The notes under the pieces were generated by a model. It worked only from the letters and a program-made list of their open reading frames with translations, ran no database searches and had not been told where the DNA came from. Below are positions 44,527 to 55,026 of a DNA stretch of 64,000 nt, piece by piece. How positions within the stretch are numbered: the stretch's first letter is position 1; each line of letters begins with the position of its first letter. The stretch is taken from contig NZ_JACHFM010000002.1 of assembly GCF_014201905.1 (NCBI RefSeq), positions 682,001 through 746,000 of the forward strand. The letters run 5' to 3'. The stretch is from Amaricoccus macauensis (GTDB lineage: Bacteria > Pseudomonadota > Alphaproteobacteria > Rhodobacterales > Rhodobacteraceae). A program made the position numbers and the translations under genes.

Positions 44527-45210
44527 TTACTCTGCCGGACCCTTCCGATCGAGTCGAGCCAGCTCGCGCAGCCACTTGCGGTGATGCCGCCACGCCCAGC
44601 CCCCGGTCACGGTGCCCCGCGTCATGGCGCGCAGCGTCCCGCGCGTCCAGATCGCTGCATAGACATGCAGGATCCACGTCAGGATGATCAGGACCGCCGC
44701 GATCGCGTGCACCATCGTCGCGATCCGTCGCACTTGAATCGTCACCAGCCCATCGAAGTAGCGCTGCCACATCATGAAGCCGGTGACGATCAGCACGATG
44801 ATGAGCACCGTCATCGCCCAGAACACGAACTTCTGGCCGGCATTGTACTTGCCGAGCTCGGGCAGATCCTCTTCCTTGCCGGCGACCACTTCCCTGACGT
44901 TCTCGATCCAGACCGCGTCCTCGCGGCGCGGCAGGTTCAGGCGAACCATCCGGAAGAACAGTCCGAGGAAGCTCACGAACAGCACGACGCCGATCCACGG
45001 GTGGACCACCCGGGCCGTCTGGCCGCCGCCGAAGAGGTCGGTCAGGAAGTAGAGCCACGGGTGGAAGAACCCGAGACCCGAGATCAGCAGCAGGATGAGG
45101 CACGCGGCCGTCAGCCAGTGATTTGCTCGCGTGAACGGGCCGTAGCGGTGCACGATGACGGGCAACCGGCTCTCGATGCGGTCACCGGACTGGGAATAGA
45201 CGCGTTCCAT
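44527..45210 (-). CDS. fdoI: formate dehydrogenase-N/O gamma subunit (cytochrome b556)
   Basis: A 227-residue membrane diheme cytochrome b that takes electrons from the beta subunit to quinone. Four transmembrane helices carry the histidines: YGPFTRANHWLTAACLILLLISGL, VHPWIGVVLFVSFLGLFFRM, KFVFWAMTVLIIVLIVTGFMMW and IATMVHAIAAVLIILTWILHVYAAI. The start ATG overlaps the beta-subunit stop by one base (TGATG). fdhE follows after 58 bases. Confidence 0.95.
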   Translation of the reverse strand: MERVYSQSGDRIESRLPVIVHRYGPFTRANHWLTAACLILLLISGLGFFHPWLYFLTDLFGGGQTARVVHPWIGVVLFVSFLGLFFRMVRLNLPRREDAVWIENVREVVAGKEEDLPELGKYNAGQKFVFWAMTVLIIVLIVTGFMMWQRYFDGLVTIQVRRIATMVHAIAAVLIILTWILHVYAAIWTRGTLRAMTRGTVTGGWAWRHHRKWLRELARLDRKGPAE

Positions 45211-46172
45211 CAGGGCCGCTCCTCATCCACCAGACGCTGCGCTTCCTCGCGGTCGCGGCCAGTCACCTCGTTCGGCCTGCCGAAGAACCCGTGCAGCGCC
45301 GCGCCGACCGCCATGACGCCGATGGCGGCAAGGCCCACGGTCTTCGTCACGCCCTTCCACGCCTCGACGACGGGCGAGATCCGCGGATCCGCCGGCAGGT
45401 CGGCATAGATCTCGGGCTTGTCCGCGTGCTGGAGCACGTACATGACGTGCGTGCCGCCAACGCCCTGCGGGTCGTAGAGCCCGGCGTTCTCGAAGCCGCG
45501 CGTCTTGAGCTCGGCGATCCGCTCCTCGGCAAACGCCTGCATCTCCTCCTTCGGGCCGAAGGTGATGCACTCGGTCGGACAGGCCTTGGCGCAGGCCGGG
45601 CCCTGACCCACCGCCACCCGGTCCACGCAGAGCGTGCACTTGTACGCGACGTTCGTGACCTTGGAGATGCGCGGGATGTCGAACGGGCACCCCGAGATGC
45701 AGTAGCCGCAGCCGATGCAGTTCTCGTGGATGAAGTCGACGATGCCGTTCGAGTATTGCACGATCGCGCCCGGGGCGGGGCAGGCTTTCAGGCACCCCGG
45801 ATCCTCGCAGTGCATGCAGCCGTCTTTGCGGATCAGCCACTCGAGGTTGTTCGTCTCCGGGTTCTCCCACTCGGTGAACCGCATGAGCGTGAACATCTCC
45901 GGCGTGAGATCATGCGGGTTCGTGTAGGATCCCACATTCTCCTCGATCGCCGGATGTGTGTCGTTCCACTCGATACAGGCCGATTGACACGCCTTGCAGC
46001 CAATGCACCTCGAGACGTCGATGAGCTTCGCCACCTTGGTAAGCTGCCGGGTTGGTTCCGGCAGGTCGGTGGTGGCCGAGCGGCGGATGACGTCGCTCGG
46101 CAGCAGGTTTGACTCGAGCGGCTCGACGGGCGGATTGCTGGCCGCGGTCAGCGGTTCGGGTGCTGTCGTCAT
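45210..46172 (-). CDS. fdoH: formate dehydrogenase-N/O beta subunit (4x[4Fe-4S])
   Basis: A 320-residue ferredoxin-type subunit. Cysteine groups are [46 protein letters not shown] and [21 protein letters not shown], enough for four [4Fe-4S] clusters. A C-terminal single helix ([15 protein letters not shown]) anchors it to the membrane. [10 protein letters not shown] and [21 protein letters not shown] are characteristic of FdnH/FdoH. It is joined to the alpha subunit by ATGA overlap and is exported bound to it through the Tat signal of alpha. Confidence 0.96.
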   Translation of the reverse strand: MTTAPEPLTAASNPPVEPLESNLLPSDVIRRSATTDLPEPTRQLTKVAKLIDVSRCIGCKACQSACIEWNDTHPAIEENVGSYTNPHDLTPEMFTLMRFTEWENPETNNLEWLIRKDGCMHCEDPGCLKACPAPGAIVQYSNGIVDFIHENCIGCGYCISGCPFDIPRISKVTNVAYKCTLCVDRVAVGQGPACAKACPTECITFGPKEEMQAFAEERIAELKTRGFENAGLYDPQGVGGTHVMYVLQHADKPEIYADLPADPRISPVVEAWKGVTKTVGLAAIGVMAVGAALHGFFGRPNEVTGRDREEAQRLVDEERP

Positions 46173-49100
46173 GCGACCGGCCCCTCCTTTGGCGCCGTGG
46201 ATTTCTCGATGTTGACGAGGAACGCCTTGAACTCCGGCGTTTCCACGTTCGCATCACCCACGAACGGCGTGAGCGAGTTGGGACCGAAGCCCTTCCGCGC
46301 CGCGCCGATGAAGCCCCAGTGCAGCGGAATGCCGACAACATGCACGGTCTTGCCGTCGCAGGTCAGCGGCTTCAGCCGCTTGGTCACCACGGCCTTGGCC
46401 TTCACCGAGCCACGGTTCGACCAGACGCGCACCCAGTCGCCGCCCTTGATGCCCTTCTCCTCGCCGAGCTGCTCGGAGACTTCCACGAAGAACTGTGGCT
46501 GAAGCACGGAGTTCACCGCGTTGTTCTTCGTCCAGTAATGGAAGTGCTCCGTCAGACGGTAGGAGGTCGCCACGTGCGGGAACTGTTCCGACGTGCCGAA
46601 CTGGGCCGCGTCGTCGGCGAAGACCCGGGCCACCGGGTTGCCGACGATCTTCGGGTTGATGACGTTCGGCACCGGCGTTTCGAAGGGCTCCATGTGCGTC
46701 GGGAACGGCCCGTCGCGCAGCATGCCGCGGGAGAAGAGGCGGCTCACGCCCTCCGCGTTCATGATGAACGGCATCACCGTGCCCGGCGCGGAGGTCGGCG
46801 CGATGTCGGGCACGTCGTAGCCCGTCCACTTCTCCCCGTTCCACTCCATGAGCTTGCGGCTCGGATCCCAGGGCTTGCCCGCCATGTCGGCGGAGGCCCG
46901 GTTGTAGAGGATCCGCCGGTTCAGCGGCCAGGCGAACGACCACCCGAGATAGGCACCTGTGGAATCCGGGTCGTTGTTGTCCCGGAGCGCCATGTTGTTG
47001 CCCTTCTCGTTCCAGCAGCCGGAATAGATCCAGCAGCCGGACGTGGTGGAGCCATCGTCGCGGATCTGGCTGAAGTTCAGGAGCTGCTGACCAGCCTCGA
47101 CCAGGGTCTTGGTGGGGTCGGTCGCATCCATCACCGGCGTCAGAGCCCGGCCGTTGATCTCCTTCGCCAGTTCTTCAGGGCTCGGCTCGCCCTCGTCGGC
47201 ATACTCCCACGACAGGTTCACGATCGGATCGGGGAACACACCGCCCTCCGTCCGGTAGAGCTCGCGGATCCGCAGGAAGATTTGCGCCATGATCCACGTG
47301 TCGTGCTTGGCCTCACCGGGAGGCGTGCCCCCCGCCCAGTGCCACTGGATCCACCGGCCGGAACTGGTGAGCGAGCCCTCGTCCTCCGCGAAGCAGGTGG
47401 ACGGCAGCTGCAGCACCTCGGTCTGGATCGCCGCGCTGTCGACGTTGTTGAAGTCGCCGTGATTTTCCCAGAACCGCGCCGTCTCGGTCTCGAGCGGATC
47501 GATTGTCACCAGCAGCTTCAGCTTCGAGAGCGCGCTCGTCAGCTTTCCCCGGTTCGGGAACGCCAGCAGCGGGTTGAACCCCTGGCAGAAGTAGACGTTC
47601 ACCTTGCCCGAGTTCATGAGCTCGAACATCCGCAGGATGTCGTAGTTTGGCACGTCGAGCTTGGTCAGGTAGTGATACGCCCAGTCGTTTTCCGCCGTCG
47701 CGTGATCGCCCCACATGGACTTCATGAAGGAGACCATGAACTTGCGGTAGTTCTGCCAGTAGCTCGTCTGGTTCGGCTGGAGCGGCTTGAACGCCCGCGT
47801 GCTCATGTAGGTCTCGAAGTCGGTTTCCTTCTCCGTCGGCACGTTGAGATAGCCGGGGAGGAGGTTGGACATGAGCCCGATGTCGGTCAGCCCCTGAATG
47901 TTCGAGTGACCGCGCAGCGCATTCATGCCGCCGCCGCGCACGCCGATGTTGCCGAGAATGAGCTGCAGCATCGCCATGCCACGGATGTTCTGCGACCCCT
48001 TCGAGTGCTGTGTCCATCCGAGCGCGTACATCGACGTCATGGTCTTCGTCGGCGTCGAGCATTCGCCGATCATCTCGGCGATCTTCAGGAACTTGTCCTT
48101 CGGCGTGCCGCAGATCCGCTCCACCATCTCGGGAGTGTAGATCGAGACGTGCTGCTTCAGCAGGTTCCAGACACAGCGCGGGTCCTGCAGCGTCGGGTCG
48201 GTGCGGGCAAAGCCGTCCTCGCCGATCTGGTAGTCCCAGGACGAGCGGTCATAGTCGCGCTTCTCGGCGTCGTAGCCGACGAAAAGCCCGTCCTCCCAGC
48301 CGTATTCGTCCTTCACCAGCAGGGCGGCGTTCGTGAAGTTCTTCACGTACTCCCACTGCACCTTGTCGTTCTCGATGCACCAGCGGATCATGCCCATCAG
48401 GAAGGCGATGTCCGAGCCGGGACGGATCGGCGCATAGACGTCAGCGACCGACGCTGTCCGGGTAAAGCGCGGATCGACGACGATCAGCCGGGCGCCGCGA
48501 TGCGCCTTCGCCTCCGTCACCCACTTGAAGCCGCACGGGTGCGCTTCCGCCGCATTGCCGCCCATCACGATCACCAGGTCGGTGTTCTTGATGTCGGTCC
48601 AGGAGTTCGTCATCGCGCCACGGCCAAAGGTTGGGCCCAAACTGGACACCGTGGGGCCGTGTCAGACGCGCGCCTGGTTATCAAATCCTGCGATACCGAG
48701 CGCCTTCACGACCTTTGTGGTCGCCCATGCGGTCTCGTTCGTGGTTGCGGAAGCCGCGAGGAAGCCGGTGGTCGTCCAGCGGTTGACCGGCACGCCCGCG
48801 TCGTTGTGGGTGATGAAGTTCGCGTCCCGATCGTCCTTCATGGCGCGCGCGATCTTGTCGAGCGCCGCGTCCCAGGTGATCGGCTCGAACTTGCTGGACC
48901 CCGCGGCGCGCAGCATCGGCTGCGTCAGCCGGGTCTCGGACTTGACGTAGCTCTTCAGCGCCGCGCCCTTGGGGCAAAGCGTGCCACGGTTCGTCGGGTG
49001 GTCGACGTCACCCTCGATGTGGACGATGTCGGCGTTTCCGTCCCGCACATCGCCCTTCGAGTAGATGATGATGCCGCAGGCGACCGAGCAGTATGTGCAG

Positions 49101-49258
49101 GTGTTGCGTGTCTCGGTGGTCGTGGTGAGCTTGAAGGCCCTGACGTGGGCCGCCTCCGCCGCTTCCGCCTCACCGAAGCCCAATGCTCCGAGTGATGTCG
49201 CCGCCACACCCGCGCCGCTCAGCTTGAGAAAGCCGCGCCGCGAGAGGTCCACGTTCAT
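46169..49258 (-). CDS. fdoG: selenocysteine formate dehydrogenase-N/O alpha subunit, UGA read-through
   Basis: A 1029-residue molybdopterin enzyme that oxidises formate in the periplasm. The reading frame is interrupted by one TGA at 48662-48664, which encodes selenocysteine-199 in the context [21 protein letters not shown]; this is the known active-site position of FdnG/FdoG. The N-terminus has a Tat signal ([19 protein letters not shown]) and one [4Fe-4S] site (C54, C57, C61, C95). Past the Sec, the sequence follows FdnG closely ([74 protein letters not shown]). The start ATG has GGAGG. An automated caller would split it at the UGA into two pieces. Confidence 0.96.
48619..48661 (-). promoter_or_regulatory. 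SECIS element for Sec insertion in FdhA
   Basis: Directly after the UGA, CACGGCC pairs with GGCCGTG 29 bases later, and an inner UCC/GGG pair with an AGUUU loop can form above it. The size (about 40 bases) and position equal bacterial SECIS hairpins, and the first bases after UGA (CACGGCCC) match those of E. coli formate dehydrogenase genes as I recall them. Confidence 0.8.
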
Positions 49259-49304
49259 TGGCGCCTCCGTTGCCTGTCTCTTGCGAGATGGGTTCACGGA
49301 ATTC

Positions 49305-49332
49305 AGCATATGACAGATCCGATTCCGGTCAA
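49305..49332 (-). promoter_or_regulatory. sigma-70-like promoter of the fdh operon
   Basis: On the minus strand TTGACC and TATGCT are spaced by 16 bases; the -10 box ends 46 bases before the fdhA start. The -35 overlaps a dyad, AAGTCC-N5-GGACTT (49331-49347), and a repeated TTGAC(G/C)GGA. The dyad could be an operator or the terminator of the upstream enolase-ThiE unit. Confidence 0.5.
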
Positions 49333-49361
49333 GTCCGTCAAGGACTTCTCCGGTGCGGCTT

Positions 49362-49994
49362 TTAGCCGCTCGCCGCGAAATAATCTTTCAGCGCCGCCTC
49401 GGGATCCGCCGCCGCCCAAATCTCCGGCCCGACGGCGATGAAATCCGCCGTCTGCGAGAGGGACGCGGCCAGGTCGGGAGTGAGCGCGCCCTCGGCCACC
49501 ACCGGAACCTCGATCATTTCCGACCACCAGGCGAAGAGATCCGCGTCGGCGACGGTGCCGTCGCCGAGCCCGCTGGCGCCCACCGGCCCGAAGCTCACAT
49601 AGTCCGCACCGATCTCGGCGGCGGTCATGCCGTCGTGGCGCGAGGCCCGGCAGAAGGCGCCGACAATTGCATCGGCGCCGAGCACCTTGCGCACCTCCCG
49701 GACCTGCCGCGCGCCGTCGCTCAGGTGCACCCCGTCGAGCCCGAGGCGGGGAACGAGGCGATAGTGGTCCGCAACGACGAGCGGCACGTCGTGGGCGTAG
49801 CAGACCGGACGCAGCGCGTCGGCGGCCCGCGCCACGTCATCCTCGGAGCCCGTGGCGAGCGCCAGCCGGACGCACGCCACGTCGAACCCCTCGAGGATGC
49901 GGGCAATCCGCTCCGGGTCGCCGTGGCCGAAGGCCGCGGGCGCGATCAGGTAGAGGCGCGGCCCCTCGGCCGGACTGTCGCCCGCGACGGCCAT
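49362..49994 (-). CDS. thiamine phosphate synthase-like protein (ThiE/TenI family)
   Basis: A 210-residue TIM-barrel protein with ThiE-like blocks: RLYLIAP at the start, LVVADHYRLVPRLGLDGVHLSDGARQVREVRKVLG, SRHDGMTAAEIGADYVSFGPVGAS, VPVVAEGALTPDLAASLSQTADFIAVGPEIW. The DGVHL and DYVSFGP motifs are conserved, but the diphosphate-binding Asn/Asp/Lys set of true ThiE is not complete by eye, so it could be a TenI-like or divergent ThiE. It lies 3 bases after the enolase gene and is likely co-transcribed with it, a pairing known in Rhodobacterales. Confidence 0.8.
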   Translation of the reverse strand: MAVAGDSPAEGPRLYLIAPAAFGHGDPERIARILEGFDVACVRLALATGSEDDVARAADALRPVCYAHDVPLVVADHYRLVPRLGLDGVHLSDGARQVREVRKVLGADAIVGAFCRASRHDGMTAAEIGADYVSFGPVGASGLGDGTVADADLFAWWSEMIEVPVVAEGALTPDLAASLSQTADFIAVGPEIWAAADPEAALKDYFAASG

Positions 49995-49997
49995 GGG

Positions 49998-51314
<1,317 letters not shown>

Positions 51315-51420
51315 CTAGACGAAAGCAGCGGGACGCGGAACCGGAATCTTTGCCGTCGGCGGGCTTTGCATCTTGCCGGATGGCGGAATAAGCAGCGGAG
51401 GGTCATGCGGGGAGATGGAT

Positions 51421-51687
51421 ATGGACGACGCGACGCGGCTGAAGCGGCTGAGGATCCGGGCATGGCGGCGCGGAATACGCGAGCTCGACCTGCTGCTCGG
51501 GCCCTATGCCGACGCGCAGGTGGCGGTCGTGCCGCAGACGGAAGTCTTCGAGCGAATGCTGTCGGAGAATGACACAGAAGTTTACGACTGGTTCATGGAA
51601 CGGACGAGTGCGCCGGAAGAATATCTCGATTTGGTTTTCAAGATCCGGGAGTTCCACGGAAAGCAACCGATCGGATTTCCCCAGTAA
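51421..51687 (+). CDS. sdhE: succinate dehydrogenase assembly factor SdhE (FAD assembly)
   Basis: An 88-residue protein of the SdhE/Sdh5 (DUF339) family. It has RLRIRAWRRGIRELDLLLGPYAD (containing the RGxxE core), FERMLSENDTEVYDWFM and FKIREFHGK. It helps attach FAD covalently to SdhA. ATG 51421 is chosen because GGGGAG lies 6 bases before it; ATG 51415 would abut it. Confidence 0.93.
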   Translation: MDDATRLKRLRIRAWRRGIRELDLLLGPYADAQVAVVPQTEVFERMLSENDTEVYDWFMERTSAPEEYLDLVFKIREFHGKQPIGFPQ

Positions 51688-51702
51688 GCAACCTCCGCGT
51701 CT

Positions 51703-51716
51703 TAACCAGTTGGTTA
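51703..51716. promoter_or_regulatory. dyad upstream of the MarR-type gene, possible operator
   Basis: TAACCA-GT-TGGTTA is a perfect inverted repeat 48 bases before the regulator's start codon and 15 bases after sdhE. It is a natural candidate for autoregulation by the MarR dimer. Confidence 0.4.
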
Positions 51717-51764
51717 TGATTCTGCGCAAGGGTTCTCCGCACAGCCAATTTGCGGAGGATCGGC

Positions 51765-52277
51765 ATGGTTATGCACGCAAAAGTCGCGGCAGCGACGCCG
51801 GATTTCGCCGCGATCGACGCGTTTCTCGGGGCCTATCTGGAAATGCTCGGCATGGTGGAGCGGCTCCACCGGCTGCTGCTCGACGTGGTGAAGGATGAAT
51901 TCGAGCGTCTCGGCATCATCGACATCAATTCAGTGCAGGCGCTGCTCCTCTTCAACATCGGTGACAACGAGGTAACTGCGGGCGAGCTCAAGACGCGCGG
52001 CTACTATCAGGGGTCGAACGTGTCGTACAACCTCAAGAAGCTCGTCGAATGCGGCTACATGCATCACCAGAAGTGTGAGGTGGATCGCCGGTCCGTCCGC
52101 GTCCGGCTGACCGACCGCGGCCGCACCATCCGCACGATCATCGCGGAGCTCTTCCAGCGTCATGCCGAAGGCATTCTCGGGCGCGATGTGCTGGGCGGCA
52201 CCCGCCTCGAAGAGATCAACGCTGGGTTGCGCCGGATGGAGCGCTACTGGACCGACCAGATCCGTTACATCTATTGA
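51765..52277 (+). CDS. LdtR-like MarR-family regulator
   Basis: A 170-residue winged-helix protein. The helical N-terminus (FLGAYLEMLGMVERLHRLLLDVVKDEFERLG) leads to the DNA-binding part: INSVQALLLFNIGDNEVTAGELKTRGYYQGSNVSYNLKKLVECGYMHHQKCEVDRRSVRVRLTDRG. The YYxGSNVSYNLKKLVExGY segment is characteristic of LdtR of rhizobia and Liberibacter (also described as PetP in Rhodobacter), linked to L,D-transpeptidase and stress genes. GGAGG precedes ATG 51765. A perfect dyad lies upstream. Confidence 0.88.
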   Translation: MVMHAKVAAATPDFAAIDAFLGAYLEMLGMVERLHRLLLDVVKDEFERLGIIDINSVQALLLFNIGDNEVTAGELKTRGYYQGSNVSYNLKKLVECGYMHHQKCEVDRRSVRVRLTDRGRTIRTIIAELFQRHAEGILGRDVLGGTRLEEINAGLRRMERYWTDQIRYIY

Positions 52278-52355
52278 CCGCCGGCGGCCGATCCCATGCG
52301 GCTTTTCCGCCACCGAGCGACAATTCAAACAACCCAACCCTGCCAAGGGCCTAGA

Positions 52356-52374
52356 TTCATGATATGATCATGAA
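52356..52374 (+). promoter_or_regulatory. 19-bp perfect dyad overlapping a promoter -10 box
   Basis: TTCATGATATGATCATGAA has 8-bp arms around ATG. It contains TATGAT (52363-52368), which has CTGCCA 17 bases upstream (52340-52345) as a possible -35. A protein bound here would block the promoter of the RodZ-like gene. Confidence 0.55.
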
Positions 52375-52427
52375 AACACAGCCGTGGGTCAGACGACGAT
52401 TCGGCGATGCAGGACACTGGCAGGACG

Positions 52428-53657
52428 ATGAGTAAGAGGTCGGCAGGCGGGACTACGATGAATTCAGGCGTACACATCTCCGGGGCGAGGAAGTACGGCC
52501 CTTACGAGTATACGCTCGGCGATGAACTGCGCGGCGAGCGGGCGACGCTCGGCAAGACGCTCCTCGACATCCAGCGGGATCTGCGGATCAAGGCCGCCTA
52601 CATCGCCGCGATCGAGGAGTCCAAGCCCGAGGTCTTCTCGAACCCCGGCCTCATCGCCGGCTATGTCCGCTCGTACGCCCGCTATCTCGGGCTCGACCCC
52701 GACGAGATTTTCTGGCGCTTCTGCCAGGAGAGCGGCTTCTCGGGCACCACGCGGTCGCCGTCCGCACATCCCGTCGCGCGCGGCGCGGCCGGGCGAAAGA
52801 CCGTCGGTCTCGACATGCCTCTGGCGCGCCACGAGCCGAGGCGCCGGCCGACGGTCTCGCTCTCCGGCATCGGCTCGGTCGCCATGCTGCTCTGTCTCGT
52901 CGGCGGGCTCGGCTATGGCGGCTGGATGGTGCTCCAGAACATCCAGCGCGTGCAGTTCGCACCGGTCGAGGACACGCCCCAGGCCACGGCAGAGATCGAC
53001 AGCCTGCAACCGCCGACGACCGGCGGCGCCGAGGAGCCGACCCTCGCCGACCTCGCGACCCCGGTCGCGGCCACCTCGCTGGCCGAACTCTACCGCCAGC
53101 AGGAACTCGAGGTGCCGATCCTCGTCCCGCGCGACGGCCCGATCGCCGCGATCGACCCGGACAAGGCCGGCCTGCTTGCCGCCGCCGAGCCGGCGACGCT
53201 CCCGCGGGTCTCGGCCGTCCGAGACCCCGATGCGCCGGTCTCCGTGGTTCCCGTGGTGCTCACGGCCGACGATCCCAGCGCCGCAAGTGGCCCGGTACTG
53301 GCGACCGCCGCCACCCAGCGCGTCGTCGTGGTCGCCGAACGCGCCGCCTGGGTGCGGGTCTACATGCCGAACGGCACCGTGGTCTTCGAGAGCATTCTTG
53401 AGAAGGGCCAGACCTATTCCCCGCCAGAGGGTTCCGAGGTTCCGCTCATCTGGGCTGGCAACTCCGGATCGGTCTACGTGCGCGTCGGCGGCGACCTGCG
53501 CGGCCCGCTTGGCCGGGGCACCCGCGCGGCAAAGGGCATCGCGCTCGACCCCACGCTCATCGCGGAGAAATTCCCCGTGGTGACGGACGTTCCCGAGACC
53601 ATCTCGCAGGTCTTCGGCGAGGCCGGACCGTTGAGCGCGCCGCTTCTCGTCCAGTAG
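52428..53657 (+). CDS. RodZ-like cytoskeletal/membrane HTH protein
   Basis: A protein of 409 residues from ATG 52428, 416 from ATG 52407, or 399 from ATG 52458; none has a strong ribosome site, and AGGA just before 52428 tips the choice. The N-terminal Xre-type HTH (LGDELRGERATLGKTLLDIQRDLRIKAAYIAAIEESKPEVFSNPGLIAGYVRSYARYLGLDPDEIF) matches the RodZ cytoplasmic domain. A single membrane helix (IGSVAMLLCLVGGLGYGGWMVL), a long Ala/Pro-rich linker and a C-terminal DUF4115-like domain (VVVVAERAAWVRVYMPNGTVVFESILEKGQTY) follow. It likely helps organise MreB-dependent cell shape. A hairpin follows. Confidence 0.88.
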   Translation: MSKRSAGGTTMNSGVHISGARKYGPYEYTLGDELRGERATLGKTLLDIQRDLRIKAAYIAAIEESKPEVFSNPGLIAGYVRSYARYLGLDPDEIFWRFCQESGFSGTTRSPSAHPVARGAAGRKTVGLDMPLARHEPRRRPTVSLSGIGSVAMLLCLVGGLGYGGWMVLQNIQRVQFAPVEDTPQATAEIDSLQPPTTGGAEEPTLADLATPVAATSLAELYRQQELEVPILVPRDGPIAAIDPDKAGLLAAAEPATLPRVSAVRDPDAPVSVVPVVLTADDPSAASGPVLATAATQRVVVVAERAAWVRVYMPNGTVVFESILEKGQTYSPPEGSEVPLIWAGNSGSVYVRVGGDLRGPLGRGTRAAKGIALDPTLIAEKFPVVTDVPETISQVFGEAGPLSAPLLVQ

Positions 53658-53679
53658 CGCGACGTTTCCGTGACGACGG

Positions 53680-53707
53680 GCGGGTGGGGATGACATTCCC
53701 CGCCCGC
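53680..53707 (+). terminator. hairpin after the RodZ-like gene
   Basis: GCGGGTGGGG pairs with CCCCGCCCGC (one G-T pair) around an ATGACATT loop, 22 bases after the stop codon and before ispG. No long T-run is present. Confidence 0.5.
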
Positions 53708-53756
53708 GGCCTTATCCTTGCACCCCAAACGCAAGTGACGGATCCCCGTACCCGAG

Positions 53757-54914
53757 ATGACCCACAATCCCGTCCGCCCCTGGCGGAACATCGAGCGCCG
53801 CCCCTCGCGCCAGATCCACGTCGGCCGGGTTCCGGTGGGCGGCGACGCGCCGATCAGCGTCCAGACCATGACGAACACGCTGACGACCGATGTCGCCGGC
53901 ACCATCGCCCAAGTACAGGCCGCCGCCGATGCCGGCGCCGACATCGTCCGCGTCTCCGTCCCCGACGAGGCCTCCTCGAAGGCACTGAAGGAGATCGTCC
54001 GCGAGAGCCCGGTGCCGATCGTCGCCGACATTCACTTCCATTACCGCCGCGCCATCGAATCCGCCGAAGCCGGTGCTGCCTGCCTGCGCATCAACCCCGG
54101 CAACATCGGCTCGAAGGAGCGGGTGCGCGAGGTGATCAAGGCCGCCCGCGACCACGGCTGCTCCATGCGCATCGGCGTGAACGCGGGCTCGCTGGAACGG
54201 CACCTGCTCGAGAAGTACGGCGAGCCGTGCCCGGACGCGATGATCGAGAGCGGGCTCGACCACATCCGCATTCTCGAGGACAACGACTTTCACGAGTTCA
54301 AGATCAGCGTGAAGGCCTCCGACGTCTTCCTCGCCGCCGCCGCGTATCAGGGCCTCGCGGAGGCGACGGACGCGCCGATCCATCTCGGCATCACCGAAGC
54401 CGGCGGCATGTTGTCGGGCACCGTGAAGTCCGCGGTCGGCCTCGGCAACCTGCTCTGGATGGGAATCGGCGACACGTTGCGCGTCTCGCTCTCCGCCGAT
54501 CCGGTCGAGGAGGTGAAGGTCGGCTTCGAGATCCTGAAGTCGCTCGGTCTGCGCCATCGCGGCGTCAACATCATCTCCTGCCCGTCCTGCGCCCGGCAGG
54601 GCTTTGACGTCATCAAGACCGTCGAGATCCTCGAAAAGCGCCTCGAACACGTCAAGACGCCCATGTCGCTCTCGATCATCGGCTGTGTGGTGAACGGCCC
54701 GGGTGAGGCGCTGATGACCGACGTCGGCTTCACCGGCGGCGGCGCGGGCTCGGGCATGATCTACATGGCCGGACGCCAGCACCACAAACTCGGCAACGAG
54801 GGCATGGTCGACCACATCGTCGAGCTGGTGGAAAAGCGCGCGGTCGAGATCCAGGCCGAACTCGACGCCGCAGAAGACGCCGCAGCAGCAGCCGCGGCGA
54901 AAGCCGCGGAATAA
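53757..54914 (+). CDS. ispG: 4-hydroxy-3-methylbut-2-en-1-yl diphosphate synthase IspG
   Basis: A 385-residue iron-sulfur enzyme of the MEP isoprenoid pathway (GcpE). Features are [106 protein letters not shown] and the cluster ligands CPSCARQ and CVVNGPGE. The C-terminus ends in a run of alanines ([11 protein letters not shown]) not needed for activity. Confidence 0.97.
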   Translation: MTHNPVRPWRNIERRPSRQIHVGRVPVGGDAPISVQTMTNTLTTDVAGTIAQVQAAADAGADIVRVSVPDEASSKALKEIVRESPVPIVADIHFHYRRAIESAEAGAACLRINPGNIGSKERVREVIKAARDHGCSMRIGVNAGSLERHLLEKYGEPCPDAMIESGLDHIRILEDNDFHEFKISVKASDVFLAAAAYQGLAEATDAPIHLGITEAGGMLSGTVKSAVGLGNLLWMGIGDTLRVSLSADPVEEVKVGFEILKSLGLRHRGVNIISCPSCARQGFDVIKTVEILEKRLEHVKTPMSLSIIGCVVNGPGEALMTDVGFTGGGAGSGMIYMAGRQHHKLGNEGMVDHIVELVEKRAVEIQAELDAAEDAAAAAAAKAAE

Positions 54915-55026
54915 TCGTCCGGCCGGGGCGACTGGTGGACATCGGCGAGGCGATGGGGCATAAGCCGCCGCCCGCCCGCGTCGGTTTTTCGGTCGCAGGA
55001 TCGCGCATACCCAGAGGTTTCTCGTC

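Noticed and set aside
48662-48664. fdoG as a pseudogene broken by TGA
   Set aside because: The TGA lies exactly at the active-site Sec position, a SECIS-like hairpin follows, and selA/selB are in the operon; the downstream frame is fully conserved.
46109-49195. A frame of over 1000 codons antisense to the formate dehydrogenase alpha gene
   Set aside because: Same effect; it runs straight across the Sec codon and shows no family motif.
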